From Phytophthora colocasiae (lineage: Eukaryota > Oomycota > Peronosporomycetes > Peronosporales > Peronosporaceae): a DNA stretch of 64,000 nucleotides. Where the stretch lies: NCBI GenBank assembly GCA_018806915.1, contig JAGKQI010000059.1:186001-250000 (forward strand), read 5' to 3'. Positions within the stretch are counted from its first letter, which is position 1, and every line of letters starts with the position of its first letter. A model generated the notes under the pieces. The model did not search any database, had not been told where the DNA came from, and saw only the letters and a program-made list of their open reading frames with translations. Shown here one piece after another: positions 52,353 to 63,600 of this stretch. The position numbers and the translations under genes were made by a program.

Positions 52353-53860
52353 TGTGGTGAAGCGCGAATAAGAAATCCGAGAAAAGGCAACGTCAGGCCC
52401 AGAGAGAGTCGGATCAAGCGACAGGGGCCTCTGGCGAAGCAAGATGTCAGTTGATGACCCCAGATTGCGCGAACGATGGCTGACGAATGGATCCAGATCG
52501 ATGTTCGTCTGGATCTCGCCAGCGATGAATGGATGGCGTCTTGGTCGAGTGAGACTAAGTGATTGGAGAACCCGCCGTGCGGTCCCGCGTGGCGGCTCAG
52601 GGTCGGAGGAGAAAAGGGCGCCTTGCCTGAGATCGCATGAGACGGAGATCAAGACAGCAGAGGGTCGGGACCGGTGCGATCTATGGTGGGCCGGTGACAA
52701 CATAACCGTGAGATGCTGCCGAGGGGACCTGGTGGCAGTGTTAGTCGCATGGGGAGTGGTGATCAAGTCCGGGAAGCTCAAGACCTGGAATGTCGACGAC
52801 ACAGGCACGCGAGATCAAGTATGAAGGCTGCTGATCGAGATCATTGTTCAAGGCGGTGGACCAAGATCGATGACCGAGATGGTTGATCGAGATCGGCTGA
52901 TCGCCAGATCGGCAGATCGAGATCGCGATCAGGGGTTAGGTGAGATCAAGATCGAAGATCGGAGGGGCAGCTGTGTAGCCGGATGTCAGGTAATCGTAGG
53001 ATAGCAGATGAGGATGGGGCTGGTAGACATAGGAATAACCATAAACAGAATCGAATTTGCTCTCTAGTGCGCAAGTGGACTACTTCAGGGACCAAGACAA
53101 GGGAAGAGGATAGCACATTGGCCTCCCCTTAGTGTTCCTACACTTCGCACACCTAGCTACAGCTAAGACCGGATCCCCGATTTGGCCGGCTTACCTTACG
53201 CTAGTGTGAGGATCTCTCGGTATCTCAACAACCCCCAAGAATCGAATTTGCTCTGGACATCACAAGTGCCTTCATCCAAGACTGGAACCGGGAATTACAT
53301 TGGCCCATCAGCATCAAGAAGGTAAGGAGAAGAGATCTAGCATAGAGGTTAATTCTGGATAATACATTGGCCAGTTTTACCCTATCTAGTGATCTATCCT
53401 TTACGTGCGAACTACGGATCGGAAGGAATTGGCTGCTTGGCCTGACGATCTCGTCGACTCTCAACCCATCAAGACACCCGCTACAGGAAGCGGCAAGCAT
53501 CGTAAAGGAAGGGATCAGATCCCCAACATTGGACCTTTGGAAGACCTGGATCGAAGATCAGGCGACCGGATCAAGGCTCGAGTATTCGCCTGTGACCCGG
53601 ATCAACCCCTTCGAGGTAGAGTGAAGTATTCCCACGCTATCTCAAACCCCTGCGTCACCCAAGACATTCTTCTCGTCCCAAGACATCTTCAGAAGTTACC
53701 TGGAAGAGCGTAACCCGCCTACCGACGGGTACACAAGGTGAACACTACACGCAACACGATCACGGATCATCGGGGGACTCCCTCCGTTAGTCGGTGTCTG
53801 GGCGCAAGTGGCGATCGCGATCGGCCTCAACCGGATTTTGGTCAGATCCGCTCCACCACA
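52353..53860 (+). repeat. 3' LTR of C1
   Basis: 1,508 bp. Nearly identical to the 5' LTR except for an 8-bp repeat-number change and a cluster of about 20 substitutions confined to 53404-53600. Its minus strand would have to supply the promoter of the antisense gene. Confidence 0.93.
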
Positions 53861-56745
53861 TAGTACAGCAGACCGCCTTCCAGGCTATAGCGTTGGAGTC
53901 TCGCCTTTAGGAGTCGTGACAGAGTCACCTTTGAGTCCTTAAACTCATCGCTCCCTAGAGCTTGAAGCAGCGCGACACAAGAGTCATCCTGAGCGTACGC
54001 TGCTCGAACCATGTCCGTCACGGACGACGTCACCGAAGTGACATGAGATAACTCATAGTCCGGACGACGTGATAGCGCGTCAGCGAGGACGTTCTGCCTG
54101 CCAGGCTTGTACTTCACCTCGAAGTTATACTCCGCAAAGAAGGAGAGCCATCGGGCCATCCTCTGCGAGAGGTGAGGCGACTGCGTCGCTGTGCGTAGTG
54201 ACGCATGATCCGTGTAGATCACAAACGGCTTGGAGCCGAGCAGGTGAACCCTGAATTTGACGAGGGCGTACTTCATCGCAAGTAGCTCCTTGTCATGAAC
54301 TGGATAGTTCTTCTCAGCAGCCTTGAGCTGCCGAGACTCAAACGCAATGACGCGTTCGCGCCCGTCGGCGTCCGCTTGTAGCAAAGTACTGCCGATGGCA
54401 AAGTCCGAGGCGTCACAGACGACGATGAACGGACGATCGGGGTCTGGCAACGCCAGTATCGGTGCCTGAAGCAGGCTATCCTTGATACGAGTGAACGCAC
54501 TCTCCTGCTCAGCACGCCATACCCATTCGGCATCCTTCTTAAGGAGATCCGACAGTGGCCGAGCCAATTCAGCGTAGTTCTCGCTGTACTTGTGCAAGTA
54601 GTTGGCCAAGCCCAGCCACTTCCGCAAGTCCTTCTGGTTCAAGGGAACCGGCCAGTCCACAATGGCCTTGACCTTTGCTGGATCAGCACGAAGGCCATGC
54701 TTCCCAATGAAGCACCCTAGGAAGGGGATTTCTTCCGCGCCAAAGACGCACTTGTCTGCGTTGGCGTACAATTTGTTCGTGCGCATGCACTCGAGCACAG
54801 CTCTCACGTGTTCCACGTGCACCTCAACGTCAGTCTTGCCGTGTTCGGCCTGACTGTGGACGAACACGTCGTCAAAGTACGTTTGTGCGAATGCCCGTAG
54901 GGGCCTGAACAGCTGCGTCACTAGACGATTGAACGTTGCGGGCGCGTTCGAGAGCCCTTGGGGCATGACGAGCCACTCCCAGAGCATACCGCTCGGGGTG
55001 CTCACCGCTGTAAGCGGAATATCACTGGCTCGCATGAGCAGCTGATAGTAGCCATCGACTAAGTCGAGCGCACTGTACATGGTGCAACCCACCATGTTGT
55101 TCTGAAGAACATCCTTCCTAGGAATCGGCGTCTGCGCCGGAATCGTGGCAGCGTTGAGCTTGTTAAAAGCGTGAACGATACGCCACTTGCCATTCGGCTT
55201 TCTGACACAGAACGTAGGCGCGGAGTGCGGAGACTTGCTCTCGCGCACGAGACCCGCCGCGTGCTTCGCACGGAAGAAGGCGTCAATGACGTCGCGTTGC
55301 TCTTTAGGAAGAGGCCACTGTCGGGTCACGCAGTATTTAGTTCCGGGACCTAAGTCTATCTCGTGACGAACGCCTCGGTCAGGAGGCAGGCCACTCGGTG
55401 GTTCCTTCGAGACAACGTCTCCATATTCCTTCAGCAAGGAGTAGAAGGGATCCGAGGGATTCTTGAGGATCTCCGATCCACTCCTGGCGCTCAACGCCTT
55501 CTTGACCTCGGCCAAGACGGACTCGTCAACGAGGGACGATTAGTTTAACTCCTCTTCAGGTCGAACCATGACCACCTCGGCGAGTTCGCCAGCCTTCAAG
55601 GCATCGCCAAAGTCGGCGAACGACATCTCCCCTAGCTCAAGGAGCTTGTCAACACTCGGCAGTTCGTCCAGCAGGACGCTGCCTTCGGCACTGCCGTCCA
55701 CTCCATCAACCAGAGTGTATAGCTGCCCACAGCCCTCCTGTGCGTCGGCACTCGACGCCACGGATGACTCAGACGCAGAGCGTCTCGCCCATAGGGCCTT
55801 ACGACGTCGTCGTCTAGCCGACGAACGTCCACTCGACGGAGTACGTGCCGTCGCACAAGTTTCGGCCTCACCAGGCCCAGTGTCGGAGACACTCAGCGAC
55901 CTACTCGGTCGATTACCGATGTCGCTCAGCGGAGTACGTGCCGCTGCACAATCAATAACCGTAGCTGGTCCAATGTCAGAGACATTCAGCGATCGACTTG
56001 GTCCACGACCAGTATCGCTCGGCGGAGTACGTGCCGCCCCACAGGGATTACGTGGGCTCTGCCCACACGTTGACTCACTGTCAACCAGCGCTACGCGCTC
56101 AACAGGACTGCGGTCCTCACACTCGGTGCTGTCCATCAGCTCGGACACACCGACCTCCAGCATCATAGCCGACTCGGCTCGATGCTCGCGCCAATAGCGC
56201 TTCTGCTTCCTAGCAGAGGTGGGTTCATGACTCGCCAAAGCTCCACTAGGAGAGAAGTGCGTAGCACCTAAGGTCTTCGGCCTCCAATCGATCCAGGGCT
56301 CGTGGCGCTCCAGCCACGCCATACCAAGGATGAGGTCGTACCTCGAATCCAGGTCCAAGACCAAGCAGCGTTCCACGCTGTCGAAGTCCAGGAACCTCAG
56401 CCGCAGGTCCATGGGGACCTTGGCTGCCGTGACACGGACGCCCGTCGCTAGACGGACAGTGACGGTGTCACCTCTTCGCGCTCGAAGCGCCTCAGCATAT
56501 TGCTGGCTACCCTCAACGGTGGAGCGTCTGACATAGTTGTCAGACGCTCCCGAATCGATCAACACGATCCACGGCTTCTCAAAGCCCTTCACGTCCACAT
56601 GGACGACCAGCAAGCCCTGCCTGCCCACTCGTTCCGTGTTCAAGAGCGCGGAGCTCTTCGGGGCTGAGCCCCAGTGCCTCTCACGCACTGTAGAACTCAG
56701 TTCTTCCCCAGTAGACCGCCCCGCGTCTACTGGGAGCCGTCGTTT
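53861..56745 (-). pseudogene. pol: A4 pol, N-terminal part: protease, RT, RNase H
   Basis: Right to left: after the frameshift signal, protease (IDSGASDNYVRR, LGMAWLERHEPWIDW) and linker to TAA at 55540-55542 (TCG in A1, ...EEELN/SS), then RT (KEQRDVIDAFF, YFDD near 54868) and RNase H (CDASDFAIGSTLL, TDHASLR) in one frame to GGLLYY, where C1 is inserted. The rest of pol lies left of C1. Apart from that stop this part is clean. Confidence 0.93.
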
Positions 56746-56748
56746 CCC
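56707..56748 (-). promoter_or_regulatory. Predicted -1 frameshift signal, A4 gag-pol
   Basis: GGGAAAC (complement at 56742-56748), 7-nt spacer, 10-bp stem with loop GCGGGGCG (56707-56734). From here the pol frame is open through protease, so A4 shows the intended gag-pol fusion best ([20 protein letters not shown]). Confidence 0.87.
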
Positions 56749-57690
56749 TGGGCAGAGCCCAAAGCGGGACCCGCGGCAGGGTTGCGGCCATTCTGGCCGG
56801 TGCGCTCTTTGCGCAGAGGGCAGTTGGGCCTCAGGTGTGTGGGACTGCCACACGTGTAGCACCGGCGGGTGCTCATACGCCGCACCGCAGCTCGTAGCTC
56901 GGCTACTTCATCTTCAGCATAGCTGAGGTCCATGGGCTCGGGTCCCCCGGACCCTGTGCTGTTAGCACCGACCCTCGACAACTTAAAGTTGTGTTCGGCA
57001 TTCAATGCCACGCTGACAGCGTCCTCGAAGGTGCGAGGATTCTGACGGAATGCCTCCGTCCTGGCCACGCCAGCTCGTAAGCCTTCCATGAAGATGGTCA
57101 CGGTGACCACCTCAGGTAGAGGGTCGGCAGCCATGCCGGCAATGAGCGTGCGCAGCTCTTGGACATAGTCCACCAGGTCCTTCTTGCCCTGTCGGCAAGC
57201 AAGGAAGCGTGACCGCACGCGATACGCCTGGTTAGGTGGAGCAAACACTTGCGTAAGCTTGGCCTTAAGCTCACCCCAAGTGGGGATGGCCATTTCTACC
57301 GACGTCCCAGACGTCAAGGCCCATTCTCGTGCTCGACCTTCGAGCTTAGAGATCCACGCGTTGGCCTTCCAACTGGAGCATAGCGGCCCCCATGGCCATT
57401 TCGACCTCTCGGGTCCACAATAGGAGGTTCTCTCCTTCGTGCCCGTGAAAGGTCTTCACGCTGAGCGTGACGGGCTTAGCTCTCGGAGCGGGGTTAACTC
57501 CTTTTACATTCCGTTGGATGTGCTCAACGAGAGCGTTTTCGTACGAGGCAAATGCCTCAAGGCGCGCGTTGACGGCCTCCGGCCCTTGGGACGCAAGGTG
57601 CGCCATACCTTCGGGGCCCAGCAAGGACGTAAGCTTGTTAAGCGTGTCCCGCTGACTCGGAGTCAAGTGAGCGTATGCTTGTGGCTCCAT
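56727..57690 (-). pseudogene. gag: A4 gag (8-nt deletion)
   Basis: The only A copy here with the ancestral ATG (57690, [20 protein letters not shown]). An 8-nt deletion near 57354 (GAGATCCACGCG for GAGATGGCGAACGCCACGCG) shifts the frame inside the capsid region; the rest, to the zinc knuckle [14 protein letters not shown], is open. Confidence 0.92.
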
Positions 57691-57747
57691 TCTCACAGAG
57701 AAACAGTCTTCAACTCAGGAGTTGGATTGACTACAAGTGCTACCAGA

Positions 57748-58158
57748 TGCAGCGGGGCTGCGTAGGTGTGCACGGCACAGAGGAAATTTAGTTGACTCGT
57801 AGAGTCTTGCTTGCAAGGCAGTAGCCTTCGGTTCTATACAAGAAGCAAGTAGTCCACTAATTACGGGACTCTCACAATCAGTGTCCCTATTATAAAGGAA
57901 CTGACACTAATTATGTAAAATGCAAACTGATTTTTATTTATTTTATTGCCCTAATCCTAAATGTAACGGATTTAGTATCTAACATACTAAATCCTAATCA
58001 AAATGTAGTGTGTGGCTCTGAGCTAACTGCCAACAAGTGGCTACATATGTGACGTGTGGGAAACACGATGTGTCATACACAGATCTGTGACGTGTGATAG
58101 TCGGTGTGTACCACACCAACTGTAGCCAAGGCGCACAGCGCCGTGTAACCCCGTTACA
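57748..58158 (-). repeat. 5' LTR of A4
   Basis: 411 bp inverted, TGCAGCGGGG to CCCCGTTACA, with the primer site at 57731-57745 and target duplication CCAGC at 58159-58163. Confidence 0.95.
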
Positions 58159-58163
58159 CCAGC

Positions 58164-58447
58164 AAACACTTCAAGCAGGCCAAGGCAACGTGCAAGATCA
58201 ACAATGCCAAGTCCACCGTGCTTCTTGACTCGGGATCCGAGGTGTCGATCATCGATGCCGCCTTTGCTCTCGGACTCAAAGACAACCTCAGCGGCGACGT
58301 CGTCGTCGTTGATACTGTTGCATGCGTACAACAGTATCGGGTTCGGTGGCGAGCTAGCACCGGACCACTCATGGATCTGTGCCTCAGTAGGCATCCATGG
58401 TGCACGCACTGGATGATCAGTGTGTGGAGCAGTGAGCGCCCTCAACA
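58164..58447 (+). pseudogene. E1: C-related protease relic, right piece
   Basis: Continues 36496-36723: FKQAK, CKINN, then the protease active site TVLLDSGSEVSIIDAAFAL, matching C1 LLLDTGAEVSILDTTFA. After about 58300 similarity fades and frames shift (LMDLCLS resembles C1 RMDLAKGSMCL). It ends at an F LTR fragment. Confidence 0.8.
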
Positions 58448-58760
58448 GCATTTGTGCATATTATTGGTAGAAAGTAACGGATTTCTACCAATCACTGAGC
58501 AGAGTTTCTGCCAACCACACGTTGGCAGACCCTTTAGAAATAGATAACAAACAGTTTTAGGAGGTCCATAATTGGCTTATGCCAAATTCAAAAACAGTTC
58601 TCATTTTACGGTATTTTTGCAGTTTAATTTAGTTAGATTTGATTTAATTATACTTATTTAAATAAGTATACTTAAATTAAGTCTATTCTAATTGCACGCT
58701 TCCTCATACACGTAAAGCGCACGTGTACGCCACCTAATAGGTCTAGGTAGACCCGTTACA
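58448..58760 (+). repeat. F LTR fragment, 3' portion
   Basis: Matches 7833-8068 plus 8680-8750 of the other F LTR without the DNA transposon, ending GACCCGTTACA. Truncated at its left end. Includes the palindrome around TTATTTAAATAA and the CTGCCAAC/GTTGGCAG hairpin. Confidence 0.9.
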
Positions 58761-59214
58761 CACACCACCACCACCATAGACCCTCCCCCATTTTGGCGAC
58801 GCATGCAGCGATGAGGAGGGTCCCTCACGTCTCTCCAGTAGTTGTTGTAGCCGTTGGATCCTTCTAAGTCGAACTTCTTTTCGTCTGAAAAGATGATCAA
58901 CGACCAGACAGCCTCCTTTTGCGCCGCTGTTGGAACCTTTCGGCGAATTCAAGACGAGTAGCCATGTGCTCCTTCGTAAGCGGTAGCGTACGGTCCATTT
59001 TAGAGTAAACAAGGAAGTCTATCCGAGACAGAAGTCTCTGGACCGTACGCACGGAACACGGTAGCTTGTAGTCAACCTACAACTGGGCCGCAGAGAACTT
59101 GCCGGTGGCAGTAGCACGCTATTTGTCTGTCAGCAAGTGCCGACGGTTGCCCTCCCTTCTTCTTGCGCTTCCCCATGGTCTTGATGGCGTAGCTGACTCC
59201 GTTGGGCGAGCGCT
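58761..59214 (-). pseudogene. Tc1/mariner transposase relic
   Basis: Minus strand: an N-terminal piece with KRKKKGGQPSALADRQIA, then TRLEFAERFQQRRKRRLSG, and the diagnostic central DDE segment IIFSDEKKFDLEGSNGYNNY followed by WRDVRDPPH, with several stops and frameshifts. It is cut at both ends, by the F LTR and by element B. No terminal repeats visible. Confidence 0.85.
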
Positions 59215-59529
59215 TGTAACGGGGTTACATTGAAGAGTGACTTTAGTTACTCTTCCGAAGTGGATACATTTGGTGTGTCACACATAATGGTGACACGTGG
59301 CAGGTGGCTCCGCAGCCACCTATCACCTTCTATATAGGTTACACTATAGATATCTTTTAGTTTGTATTGCAGGCCAAGCTAACAAGTATCTATAATATAT
59401 TTAGTCTTAAATCTACCTAATCTTTAGTTAGTCTCCCCAAGTCTTTGGGGACCGAGTGAACTGCCGTTCACTAGGAGTTTGTATACTCCAAGCCTTCCTC
59501 TGTGTGAAGTGCTGTGTGACCCCGTCACA
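59215..59529 (+). repeat. 5' LTR of B
   Basis: 315 bp from TGTAACGGGGTTACA to TGTGACCCCGTCACA; both ends are themselves 6-bp hairpins. A TATA-like TATATAGGTTACACTATAG lies near 59332-59350, plausibly the promoter. Confidence 0.92.
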
Positions 59530-59613
59530 CTTGGTAGCACTTGTAGTCAATCCTACGCCTACGCGGGTAGATTGATTACCTGAATCCTCTGTGGCCAGAA
59601 GTAGTTGGCCATC

Positions 59614-60618
59614 ATGGATCGAAGTGAGTTTCCTCACTTGACCGACTCTCAGTTTGAGTCGGTCCGGAAGATGGCGGGCATCTTTGGGATGGATGCCTTC
59701 CGAAGCTTGGCGGCGGCGACGCCGGCCGAGCAGGTCGAACGCGTGGCGGCGTTCGACATGTACGAACGTGGGCTCATTGAGCACGTTCGAGGAACCTTTG
59801 AGGCTCCTGTGGTTGAACCGAGGCCGGTTCAGCCCAAGCCTTTAAGACTCAAGGTTCTTCCCTATGAAGGGAAAGAAGGTGAAAACCTTCACTTCTGGAT
59901 CCGAGAAGTTGAGCTCGCCATGGAGGCGGCTCTCATCTCGGTGGAGCGACTTCGGGTCGCTTTCGCGCTGTCTAACCTCGGGGGTCGAGCGAAGACATGG
60001 GCGTACACGCGCGAAGCGACGTCGCCTGGATGTTTTACATCCTGGGCCCAGCTGTGCGAACAGCTTCGGGCCGCATTCCTCCCGGCGAACTATGAGTATC
60101 GCCAGCGGTCACGCTTCCTAGCCTGCAAGCAAGGGAAACGTGACCTGCACGAGTACATCCAAGAGATGCGTGTTCTCGCGGCATCTCTGGTAGGAAACCC
60201 CCTACCTGAACACATCCAAGTAACTGTGTTCATGGACGGCTTAAGAGTAAGCCCGGCCCGCACGCAACTGTTCCGCGTGCAGGTCAACACGATGGAGGAG
60301 GCGATTCAAGTCGCGCTCCAGGAGGAGTACAGCCATACACAGGCTCAGACTCCTGCCTCTGCGTGGCAAGGCCACAGCGGGCCGACGACGGTGTCGGCCA
60401 GTGCTCCTGGGAATGGAGCAGGCTCGGGACCAGCCCCTATGGACTTGGGGCTCGCCGAGCAGAAACGCATCCGCTGTTTCGAGTGCGGCCGTTTCGGACA
60501 CTTCGCACGTGTCTGCCCCTCTGGGGGTCAATGGAAGAGGTCTTCCAAGCCTCAGGGCTCTAAGGGCCGCTGGAAGAAGCCGGCGCCCAAGAGTCAGGGG
60601 AACTCCGGGGACCAGTAG
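59614..60618 (+). CDS. gag: B gag
   Basis: 334 residues from ATG 59614 (MDRSEFPHLTDSQFESVRKM). The capsid region parallels A gag (VRGTFEAP, AALISVERLRVAFALSNLGG, SRFLACKQGKRDLHEYIQEM, VTVFMDGLRVSPARTQLF). A single zinc knuckle CFECGRFGHFARVC is followed by a basic tail. The frame is intact. TAG (60616-60618) falls inside the conserved hairpin, as in A. Confidence 0.95.
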   Translation: MDRSEFPHLTDSQFESVRKMAGIFGMDAFRSLAAATPAEQVERVAAFDMYERGLIEHVRGTFEAPVVEPRPVQPKPLRLKVLPYEGKEGENLHFWIREVELAMEAALISVERLRVAFALSNLGGRAKTWAYTREATSPGCFTSWAQLCEQLRAAFLPANYEYRQRSRFLACKQGKRDLHEYIQEMRVLAASLVGNPLPEHIQVTVFMDGLRVSPARTQLFRVQVNTMEEAIQVALQEEYSHTQAQTPASAWQGHSGPTTVSASAPGNGAGSGPAPMDLGLAEQKRIRCFECGRFGHFARVCPSGGQWKRSSKPQGSKGRWKKPAPKSQGNSGDQ

Positions 60619-60638
60619 GGGCGGGGCGCCCTAATGGG
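60597..60638 (+). promoter_or_regulatory. Predicted -1 frameshift signal, B gag-pol
   Basis: GGGGAAC (60597-60603; CAG GGG AAC in frame) takes the place of the A heptamer GGGAAAC, at the same 7-nt distance from a stem ACCAGTAGGG/CCCTAATGGG with the same loop GCGGGGCG (60611-60638). Two stem pairs differ from A by compensatory changes; one internal pair and the basal pair are mismatched. Pol is open in the -1 frame. Confidence 0.65.
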
Positions 60639-63600
60639 GAAACACTAAGTCCCCATGCGGGTGGTGCGGGAGGCACACGCAGTGGAGACTTAGCCCCAGA
60701 GAGTCTTGGGACTCTCAAAGCGGAGAAGGGCAGCGGTGGGCTGCTGGTGGTACACGCGAGTGTACGGGGGTTTAACAACCCCTTTAGAGTCTTGATAGAC
60801 TCTGGGGCGAGCAAGAACTTTGCTCGCCGACAAACTGTCGCGAGGAATCGCGGCAAGTTTGAGGACGCTCTACGTGAGAGCGAGGGAAGTGGGCTAGTCG
60901 CCGTACGACTAGCCGATGGTACGGTGGTGGAAGTACCAAAGGTCCAGGTGGACCTGGCTGTGAAGTTTGAGGACTTCGACAGCGTGGAGTCGTTCATTGT
61001 CCTCGAGATGGACAAGTACGACTTGATCCTAGGGATGCCGTGGCTTGAGAAGCACGAGCCCTGGATCGATTGGCGCGGCAAAGCCATTGGGGCTAGCCGG
61101 CCTGCAGTCTCTGACAGAGCTTTGGTGAGTCATGTTCCCACCTCTGTCAGGACTAAGGGCGTTCGCTGGAACCGCCAGGACGCGGCAGCGTCCGAGGAGT
61201 ATTTGGGGGCTGGTGTAGTCGGTGGTACATCGCCCCACACGAGAAGTGATCGTGGGCCATGGATGGCCGGGGCAACGGGCGGAGGCCCTTGACTACGTGT
61301 GGGTCTGCAACGATAGCAGGGCCCCACGCACGAAGTCGCAGCGACGTACAGGCTGCGACTGTGGTAGTGCCCGAGAGCACTAACCAGGTGGGTAACTTAG
61401 GTCCACAAGCGGATCAAAGAGTTCCGCAGGAAGCCAAGATGGCTCGCGATGCCGAAGTAGTGGCATCGCCAGGCGTACGAGAAGTAGTTCGACGCCAGGT
61501 TGCTCAGACCATAACTGATGCGGGTAACAGAGTTCCGCATGGAGCCACGAGGGCTCGTGATGCCATCGTAGTGGAATCACCGGGCGTGGGTAAGCTAACC
61601 CCACGCCATGGTCGTAAGCCGGGGTTGGTAGAATACCATCCCGAAGAAGTCCACGAGGACTTGGGACAGGAGCTAAAGGCTCCTAGGTCACAGCCGGTCG
61701 AAGAATGCTATCACATCTTCGACGGCGTGACCGGGCATCGCGTGAAGGCGGGGGCCATCGAGTTGGCACCCCTGCCTGAGGTATCAGAGCTATTGAACCT
61801 CGAGGAAGTCGCGATGGAGGACTTCCTGGTCGAGTTGAAGGCCGGGGAGATATCGGAGATGGTTCTCCTTAGGCCGGAGCCCACTCCAGAGGAGTTGAAC
61901 TCCTCCTCAGTGATGGACGAAGACGTCCTGGAGGAGTTCCGGAAGCAGCGTGCGTCGCGCACGGGCTCCGAGATTCTGAAGAATCCGAAGGATCCGTTGT
62001 ATCCTTTAGTGAAGGAGTTTGAGGACGTGGTGTCTAAGGACCCACCCTCAAAGCTCCCACCAGACCGAGGGATCAGGCACGAGATTGATCTCGTGCCAGG
62101 CACAAAGTATTGTGTCACGCGTCAATGGCCCCTGCCCCGAGGGCAGAGCGACGTCATTGACGCGTTCTTCGCCGCTAAGGCGAAAGCGGGAATGGTGCGG
62201 GAATCGAAGTCCCCGCACTCGACGCCAACCGTCTGCGTTCGCAAGCCGAACGGGAAGTGGCGTCTGGTTCATGCTTACAACAAGCTGAACAGCGCGACTG
62301 TGCCAGCACAGACGCCGATCCCTCGCAAGGATGTGTTGTTGAACAACATGGCCGGCTGCACGCTGTATAGCGCGCTGGATCTGGTGGATGGATATTACCA
62401 GATCCTGATGCGGGAGTGTGATATCCCGCTCACGGCCGTGAGCACGCCGAGCGGTATGCTCTGGGAGTGGCTGGTAATGCCACAAGGTCTATCCAACGCA
62501 CCAGCGACCTTCAATCGCTTGGTCACACAGTTGTTTTGACCTTTGCGTGCGTTCACGCAGACGTACTTTGACGATATATTCGTCCATAGCCGTGCCGAGG
62601 GAGGCAAGACGGCTATAGAGGTGCATCGAGAGCACCTCCGTCGAGTGTTTGAGGTCATGAGAGCTAACAAGCTCTATGCCAACATCGACAAGTGCGTCTT
62701 CGCAGCTGAGGAGATTAAGGTCCTCGGCTGCTTCGTCAGCAGCGTCGGGGTCCGAGCGGATCCTGACAAGGTCAAAGCCATTGCGGCATGGCCTGTTCCT
62801 CGGTCACAGAAGGACCTGAGGAAGTGGTTGGGCTTAGCCAACTACTTGCACAAGTACAGTGCTGGCTATGCGGGACTCGCAAAGCCTTTGTTGGACCTTC
62901 TGAAGAAGGAGGCCGAGTGGTGCTGGGAGCGCCAGCACCAGGATGCTTTTGACAGCATCAAGGCGAGCTTGCAATGCGCGCCCGTCCTGGCGTTGCCGGA
63001 CGATGCCAAGTCGTTTAGCGTTGTCTGTGACGCTTCCGACTATGCAATTGGCTGTGCGCTATTGCAACAGGACGATGAGGGACGAGATAGGGTGATCTCG
63101 TTCCAGTCCAGGCAGCTGAAGGCTGCCGAACGGAATTATCCCGTTCACGACAAGGAACTCTTGTCGATGAAGTATGCCCTTGTCAAGTTCAGGGTGCATC
63201 TTCTGGGCTCAAGGCCCTTTGTGGTCTATACGGACTACGCGTCCTTGCGGACAGCCATCCATACGCCGCACTTATCGCAGCGGATGGCGCGTTGGCTGTC
63301 ATTCTTCGCGGAGTATAACTTCCGCGTTGAATACAAGCCTGGCAAGCTCAACACGCTTGCCGACGCTTTGTCGCGCAGGCCCGACTATGAGTTCGCTCAT
63401 ATTAGTCGGGCCACGACGGATCTTTACGATCGAATACGCTTGGCGTATCGGGACGATGACATCCTCGCCCCTATTGTGCGGTATTTGTCCGCTGGCACAG
63501 ATGCCAAGGTCGAATGGCTTACGCCTCGACAGCGGGCACGGCTCCACCGCTATGAGTGGGCCGATGGCCTGCTCCACTATCGGGTGGAGCCCGGGGATCC

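Larger units (their letters stand above)
39836..53860 (+). mobile_element. Ty3/gypsy element C1, about 14 kb
   Basis: 5' LTR 39836-41351, primer site 41353, gag, -1 frameshift signal, pol with two RNase H domains and a chromodomain, a spliced antisense gene, polypurine tract and 3' LTR 52353-53860. Target duplication TAGT (39832-39835, 53861-53864) in A4 pol. All reading frames are open, so this is the best candidate for a recently competent element. The architecture fits the oomycete gypsy elements described as having acquired an extra RNase H in parallel with plant Tat elements. Confidence 0.95.
36724..58158 (-). mobile_element. Ty3/gypsy element A4, carrying C1
   Basis: Minus-strand element: 3' LTR 36724-37111 (25 bp short), 5' LTR 57748-58158, with C1 at 39836-53860 inside pol. 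CCAGC flanks both ends (36719-36723, 58159-58163). Excision restores the E1 frame across HVPS/KHFKQAK. It shares the 367-nt integrase deletion with A2 and the 3' end sequence with A3. Confidence 0.93.
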
